The notes beneath the pieces are model-generated. The model searched no databases, had not been told where the DNA came from, and saw only the letters and a program-made list of their open reading frames with translations. Of a stretch of DNA of 64,000 nucleotides, positions 60,460 to 64,000 are shown one piece after another. Source of the DNA: Oceanobacillus timonensis (lineage in GTDB: Bacteria; Bacillota; Bacilli; Bacillales; Amphibacillaceae). The translations under genes and the position numbers were made by a program. The stretch's first letter is position 1. Each line of letters starts with the position of its first letter. Location of the stretch: assembly GCF_900166635.1 (NCBI RefSeq), contig NZ_LT800497.1:3644344-3708343 (forward strand). The letters are read 5' to 3'.

Positions 60460-60521
60460 AACTTATTTTTGCATAAATGACTACACTTCTTTTTTTGTGC
60501 TAATTTATGAAAAAATAAGTT
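60460..60521. repeat. 19-bp inverted repeat in a divergent promoter region
   Basis: AACTTATTTTTGCATAAAT (60460-60478) and ATTTATGAAAAAATAAGTT (60503-60521) match with one mismatch. It sits between the divergent glycosyltransferase and YheC/D-like genes, so it is an operator or RNA hairpin candidate. Confidence 0.55.
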
Positions 60522-60573
60522 ACTATGTTACTATATAGAATAAATAAAAGGAAAAAGAGGAGGAATAATTAAT

Positions 60574-60966
60574 ATGAAAGTCGGTATGCTAAGAAATATG
60601 GATGCCCCACCAAAACAAGCCCGGTTTTTAACTTACATATGTAACCACTATAACTGGGAGTTCTTCTACTTCACTCCAAGAGATATAAACAGGAGAACTA
60701 TTAACGGATATTTTTTAGAGAGTGGCGATTGGATTAGAGCAGAAACTGACTACCCCGATATTATAGATGCTCCAGATAGTATAGAAAACGACGCAAGATT
60801 ATTAGATAGACTGAGCAAATTCAGTGTTGTTGTAACCAATAGTGATCACCGAAAGATTTCCAATGACTTTCGTACTCCGGATGACACCTTTTTTGACGTT
60901 ATGGATGCCGAATCTCGATTAAAATTTTATCACTACGTATTCAATAAATCAGCCCCTCACAATTAA
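60574..60966 (+). CDS. YheC/D N-terminal-domain-like protein
   Basis: 130 residues. KVGMLRNMDAPPKQARFLTY, FFYFTPRDINRRTINGYFLE, W-I-R-A and YPDIIDAPD follow the opening of YheC/YheD ATP-grasp proteins (spore-coat-associated in B. subtilis), but the ATP-grasp domain is absent. A strong AGAGGAGG lies before the ATG and a terminator follows, so it seems a real short gene rather than a random fragment. Function unknown; the YheC/D link is tentative. Confidence 0.6.
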   Translation: MKVGMLRNMDAPPKQARFLTYICNHYNWEFFYFTPRDINRRTINGYFLESGDWIRAETDYPDIIDAPDSIENDARLLDRLSKFSVVVTNSDHRKISNDFRTPDDTFFDVMDAESRLKFYHYVFNKSAPHN

Positions 60967-60981
60967 GTGAGGGCTTTTGTT
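60951..60981 (+). terminator. terminator of the YheC/D-like gene
   Basis: AGCCCCTCAC pairs with GTGAGGGCT (one bulge) and is followed by TTTTG. The stop codon lies in its loop. Confidence 0.8.
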
Positions 60982-60985
60982 ATGC

Positions 60986-61894
60986 TTAAAATGTACCGGT
61001 ATTTAAACGTCTTTGCATCTCCTCCACTACCATTGATGGGCGACTTAACACTCCATCCTGCGTAGTACCAAGATATTTTTGTAATGCCTTGATGGTTGCT
61101 GGTCCAAGCTTTCCATCCGCATTTACACCGAGTTTCTCTTGCAATGCTACAATCACATTACTTCCACCACTACCAAATTGCACCGTAGTACCATACAATG
61201 CTTGGGTTACAGCGTTTCTAGGTTGTTTACTGATAAAACCATCAACCGGAGTATTCAACGCTTCCTGTAGCGCTCGTGTTGTACTGTTACCCCATTTTCC
61301 ATCCACATCAATGTCACCAGATGGATCAGGGTTACTCCCTCCATTATTACCGCCACCAGAAAGACCTAACGCCTTAGCAATGCCATTAGCATGTCCAAGG
61401 GCAATGCGGTCAAGGTAAGCATCTGATTTTAATTTGTTCGCATCAGCAGTTGTATCAATAAAGCCATTCTCCGTTAGAATACCGGGCATAGAAGATTGAC
61501 GTAATACATGCAAGTTTGCGCGCTTTTTACCTCGGTTGTTAAAGTCAACTTGCTTCATAACTTCTTCATGGATTCTGTCGCGATAAGTTACCGTGTTATT
61601 GGAGACACTGCCGTTATAAATGTAGTCTTCATAGCCAGTACCTCCACCGGCATTGATGTGAATAGATACAAAGTAATCAGCACCCCAACTATTTGCATCA
61701 TTGGTGCGTGCAGCCAGTGAAACTGTTTTATCTGTTGTACGGCTCATACGGATACTGTGACCTGTATAATCACGATTTAAAATGTTTCTTACTTTCAGAG
61801 CAATAGATAGTGTAAGAGCCTTCTCCTGTAATCCATTTGCAACTGCACCTGGATCTGTTCCGCCATGTCCTGGGTCTAAATAAATTTTTGCCAT
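60986..61894 (-). CDS. prophage endolysin: N-acetylmuramoyl-L-alanine amidase
   Basis: 302 residues. Amidase_3 domain (about 1-175) with zinc ligands His in DPGHGGTDPGA (about 7-17), a Glu in GLQEKALTL, the His of VSIHINAGG (about 73-81) and the catalytic Glu in ILTENGFI. A linker rich in Gly/Asn/Pro leads to two peptidoglycan-binding repeats (VDGKWGNSTTRALQEALN and ADGKLGPATIKALQKYLG). It cuts the glycan-peptide bond for phage release. GGAGG precedes the ATG; last gene of the lysis cassette. Confidence 0.95.
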   Translation of the reverse strand: MAKIYLDPGHGGTDPGAVANGLQEKALTLSIALKVRNILNRDYTGHSIRMSRTTDKTVSLAARTNDANSWGADYFVSIHINAGGGTGYEDYIYNGSVSNNTVTYRDRIHEEVMKQVDFNNRGKKRANLHVLRQSSMPGILTENGFIDTTADANKLKSDAYLDRIALGHANGIAKALGLSGGGNNGGSNPDPSGDIDVDGKWGNSTTRALQEALNTPVDGFISKQPRNAVTQALYGTTVQFGSGGSNVIVALQEKLGVNADGKLGPATIKALQKYLGTTQDGVLSRPSMVVEEMQRRLNTGTF

Positions 61895-61927
61895 AATAAA
61901 ATTCCTCCTAAAATAATTTTTATATAG

Positions 61928-61957
61928 AATAAAGAGTAGCTGCAGCTACTCTTTATT
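61928..61957 (-). terminator. perfect 30-base palindrome between holin and endolysin
   Basis: AATAAAGAGTAGC-TG-CAGCTACTCTTTATT type symmetry without a loop, with A/T flanks. It overlaps the holin stop region and may reduce or process readthrough into the endolysin gene. Confidence 0.6.
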
Positions 61958-62219
61958 TACGCCTTGCTTTCTTGTCATCTTTTGACGCTTTTAAAATCCT
62001 GTCAGCTTCCTGTGCTTCTCCTGTATAGCTGTTATTCTTCCAGTGATTCCAGGTTTCACTTAATGCCAACGCCCCAACGGTAATGCCTGCAGCTATCTGC
62101 TCATTATCAAAAGGCAGAATTTGATAACCTAAAACCATTCCTGCAGTATTAATAAAAACTACCGCCAACACAATTAATCGTATCCATTTGTTATCGATGT
62201 TTTTTAAAGTCTCTTTCAT
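61953..62219 (-). CDS. SPP1-family phage holin
   Basis: 88 residues. An N-terminal NIDNKWIRLIVLAVVFINTAGMVLGY segment (parts) and a second hydrophobic helix (IAAGITVGALALSETWNHW) are followed by a basic, charged tail ending KARRK. This is the layout of class II SPP1-like holins that release the endolysin. AAGGAG precedes the ATG. Confidence 0.9.
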   Translation of the reverse strand: MKETLKNIDNKWIRLIVLAVVFINTAGMVLGYQILPFDNEQIAAGITVGALALSETWNHWKNNSYTGEAQEADRILKASKDDKKARRK

Positions 62220-62232
62220 TAAAACCCTCTCC

Positions 62233-62508
62233 TTAAAATTGATTTATTAGTAAGACAATCAGCGTAACCAACCCAAAAAGCCACCCGCCCCATTGACGGA
62301 TGACTTCTAGAGTCTTACTTTTCCCTACTCCTGTTGCTTTCATATAAATGATCTCCTTCTGTAGCTTCGCAAGTTCTTCCCTCAGACCATTGTATTTCTT
62401 TATAGTCTCTCTGGTCTGTTTCATTTCGGTACGTAGCTCAGTGAAATCATTACTCATGTGTGTTATGAGCTTGTGTAATTCTTTATTACTGTAGCCTTCA
62501 TCTGACAT
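62233..62508 (-). CDS. XhlA-like phage lysis accessory protein
   Basis: 91 residues from ATG 62508 behind AGGGGGTC. A coiled-coil N-terminal part (LHKLITHMSNDFTELRTEMK...) and one C-terminal membrane helix (WLFGLVTLIVLLINQF) match the hemolysin XhlA family, which assists holin and endolysin in PBSX-type prophages. It is followed 13 bases later by the holin gene. Confidence 0.82.
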   Translation of the reverse strand: MSDEGYSNKELHKLITHMSNDFTELRTEMKQTRETIKKYNGLREELAKLQKEIIYMKATGVGKSKTLEVIRQWGGWLFGLVTLIVLLINQF

Positions 62509-62660
62509 GCTCGACCCCCTACTACAATTAGACATTAAAAAGAGGCTAGTGCATCACTAACCCCATAAAATAAACCTCTTTCAGTTTTAATAAATAAATA
62601 CCACAACCTTTCAAGGTATGGAAAATAATCCTTAATCTGTTTCATTTCTTACCTGCCTTG

Positions 62661-64000
62661 TTAAGTTCTGTGTCCAGTTTTCCCATTAGGGTAAAAGCTG
62701 TGTCTAATTACTCCATCAGCGACCATTGCAACTTCACCATCTGTAAATATGCGGATACCGTTTCGGTTATTATCTGTTCCGATGAATACCGCATCCCCGT
62801 AGTCACGAACTGTTGATGTTGACCCAACATCCAAACGATTCACCCATACGCTACTACTGTCAGCAACAAGACGTTTTGTAGCACCTTCTCGGTGGTTATA
62901 CAGAACCTCAAATGTACTGTTGGATCCACTTCTACCGTAGTATTGAATATTTGAATGATTAGATGTTTGCAATCGTATCGATGCCTGATTATGCCTATAC
63001 GTTTCATTTAAGTCTTCCCATAATCTAGCAGATGAAAATAACCCTAGACTGGATTGACCGCTACTGTAAGTTCCTGAAACAATTGTCTCTTTGTTATTAG
63101 TCTCGTTTATAATTCTCAGGCTAGAACGACCATAACCCTCTGTTGTCACACCTAAAGAAAGTGCTCCTTCTCGCTGCATATGCATGCTTAAGATTGGGAT
63201 GTTTGTATTTTCGATGTATCCAACTGTAAAAGCTGTGAATAAAGTATTTTGGTCATAGTGATAAAAATCTAATCCATACCTACCAAAGTTCATCGTTAAC
63301 TTATCACCAACATAGCTCCAAACGCGACCGTCAGAGATATCAATCCGCCTATTTCCGCCTGCTGTAATCGTACCAGCCAAAATATGTTCTGCAAGAATGC
63401 CTCGACCAGTGATAGCGTTACGGAACGTCCTACCGCCATCTTGTGAAATACCTAAACCTGCACTGTTCAAGACAACAACCAAGTTTGGATTGTTCGGGTC
63501 ACGTGCGATAATGCCGTTTTCAAATTCCAATTCAGTTTGTGCAGAAAGCAGAGCGTTGGTTACTTGAGCTACCTCATTGTTCAAAGCATTCATCGGCAGT
63601 TTACGTTTACCCTCTAAAACATCATTAATGGCATTTGTGGCATTGTTCATTTTGGACTGGTGACGCTTAACAATGTCTTGACTACCAAAAGTAATATCAA
63701 GAGCGATAATTTCACCCTTCCAATTTTTTGTTTCCTTCTGATTAACAATCCGAACTTCCTCATTGAAGCCAATTCGTTCATCAATTAAAAACACCCTATC
63801 GCCAACATTTGTCTGGCCAATAGGATATCCTTGCTTACGTAAATCGTGAATATCAGCAGTAACACTGATTTTAATAGATTCGTCTACAGTCTTTTTCATT
63901 TTCTCGTGTAACGTAGATTCATTACGTATCCGACCATCTTTAACAGGTTCCGATTCACGAATACCAAGAATGTTTGCTAACGGAGAAGTATAATCACCTG
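62661..64000 (-). CDS. phage tail endopeptidase/fibre protein (5' end outside window)
   Basis: The frame stays open from the stop at 62661 to the window end, so the N-terminus is missing. At least 446 codons are visible. The earliest visible part (YTSPLANILGIRESEPV...) and the following DIHDLRKQGYPIG...GDRVFLIDERIGFNEEVRIV belong to the prophage tail endopeptidase (PF06605) type. The later half is beta-rich, with repeated short strands typical of tail fibre or spike shafts. It acts in host binding and wall penetration. Confidence 0.9.
   Translation of the reverse strand, partial: GDYTSPLANILGIRESEPVKDGRIRNESTLHEKMKKTVDESIKISVTADIHDLRKQGYPIGQTNVGDRVFLIDERIGFNEEVRIVNQKETKNWKGEIIALDITFGSQDIVKRHQSKMNNATNAINDVLEGKRKLPMNALNNEVAQVTNALLSAQTELEFENGIIARDPNNPNLVVVLNSAGLGISQDGGRTFRNAITGRGILAEHILAGTITAGGNRRIDISDGRVWSYVGDKLTMNFGRYGLDFYHYDQNTLFTAFTVGYIENTNIPILSMHMQREGALSLGVTTEGYGRSSLRIINETNNKETIVSGTYSSGQSSLGLFSSARLWEDLNETYRHNQASIRLQTSNHSNIQYYGRSGSNSTFEVLYNHREGATKRLVADSSSVWVNRLDVGSTSTVRDYGDAVFIGTDNNRNGIRIFTDGEVAMVADGVIRHSFYPNGKTGHRT

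Noticed and set aside
1..64000. CRISPR array, rRNA operon, replication origin
   Set aside because: No regularly spaced direct repeats, rRNA sequence or DnaA-box cluster was seen.

Overview
The window reads as chromosome of a low-GC, endospore-forming member of the Bacillaceae. Most products are close to Bacillus subtilis proteins (YfiT, YxjG, ThiW/ThiD/ThiM/ThiE, NamA, Hom-ThrC-ThrB, ArgF, YkvR, YqxD, YfiZ/YfhA, YusV, MhqR/MhqD). A betaine-type BCCT carrier, dispersed palindromic repeats and overall gene style suggest a halotolerant genus such as Oceanobacillus or Virgibacillus. That genus guess is inference; no rRNA gene is present to settle it.

Region 1-14 kb (accessory character): an MntA-HepT toxin-antitoxin pair cut by the window start, tRNA-Ala(GGC), three DinB-fold proteins plus a decayed fourth, a transporter remnant, two lipoproteins or envelope proteins, a HAD phosphatase, a TolB-like membrane protein, an antitoxin whose RelE/ParE-type toxin carries an in-frame stop, an AEC transporter, an APH-NUDIX pair and a guanylate-kinase-like protein. 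Two copies of one dispersed repeat lie here. Region 14-23.7 kb: small zinc-ribbon and DUF2188 proteins, a complete group IIC intron (14842-16725) sitting directly behind the terminator of a YxjG-type methionine synthase gene, a LysR regulator, and an ABC exporter preceded by a degenerate ABC-LytTR fusion regulator.

Region 23.7-27.6 kb: a TPP riboswitch with its terminator controls thiW-thiD-thiM-thiE (thiazole-moiety uptake and thiamine salvage), followed by a low-complexity Pro/Asn/Gly protein with a conserved C-terminal domain. Region 27.7-35.7 kb: BCCT carrier, FMN reductase, a VOC dioxygenase-like gene, a MarR regulator and the Old Yellow Enzyme namA. The VOC and namA promoters share an identical 19-bp site, so the three genes look like one electrophile/quinone-response regulon. 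A squalene-synthase-like (YisP-type) gene and an MFS exporter follow. Region 35.9-44.3 kb: hom-thrC-thrB threonine operon, argF behind tandem ARG-box-like sites, an rRNA methyltransferase, two GNATs, YkvR and YqxD.

Region 44.4-58.5 kb: YfcC carrier, then a Fur-box-controlled siderophore-iron uptake locus (two permeases plus a YcgT-like reductase, divergent from a binding protein and a YusV-like ATPase). It is followed by an antibiotic-resistance-type ABC-F gene behind a well-formed ribosome-mediated attenuator (3-codon uORF, three mutually exclusive pairings). FetAB-type iron exporter genes, an MhqR-MhqD pair, a Ca2+/Na+ antiporter and a DUF5067 lipoprotein complete the region.

Region 58.6-64 kb is the late-gene end of a prophage on the minus strand: tail endopeptidase/fibre protein (cut by the window end), XhlA-like protein, SPP1-type holin, amidase endolysin. 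Beyond the lysis genes lie probable cargo genes: a GT2 glycosyltransferase and a divergent YheC/D-like N-terminal domain protein that share a promoter region containing a 19-bp inverted repeat, and a WYL/YolD-like pair.
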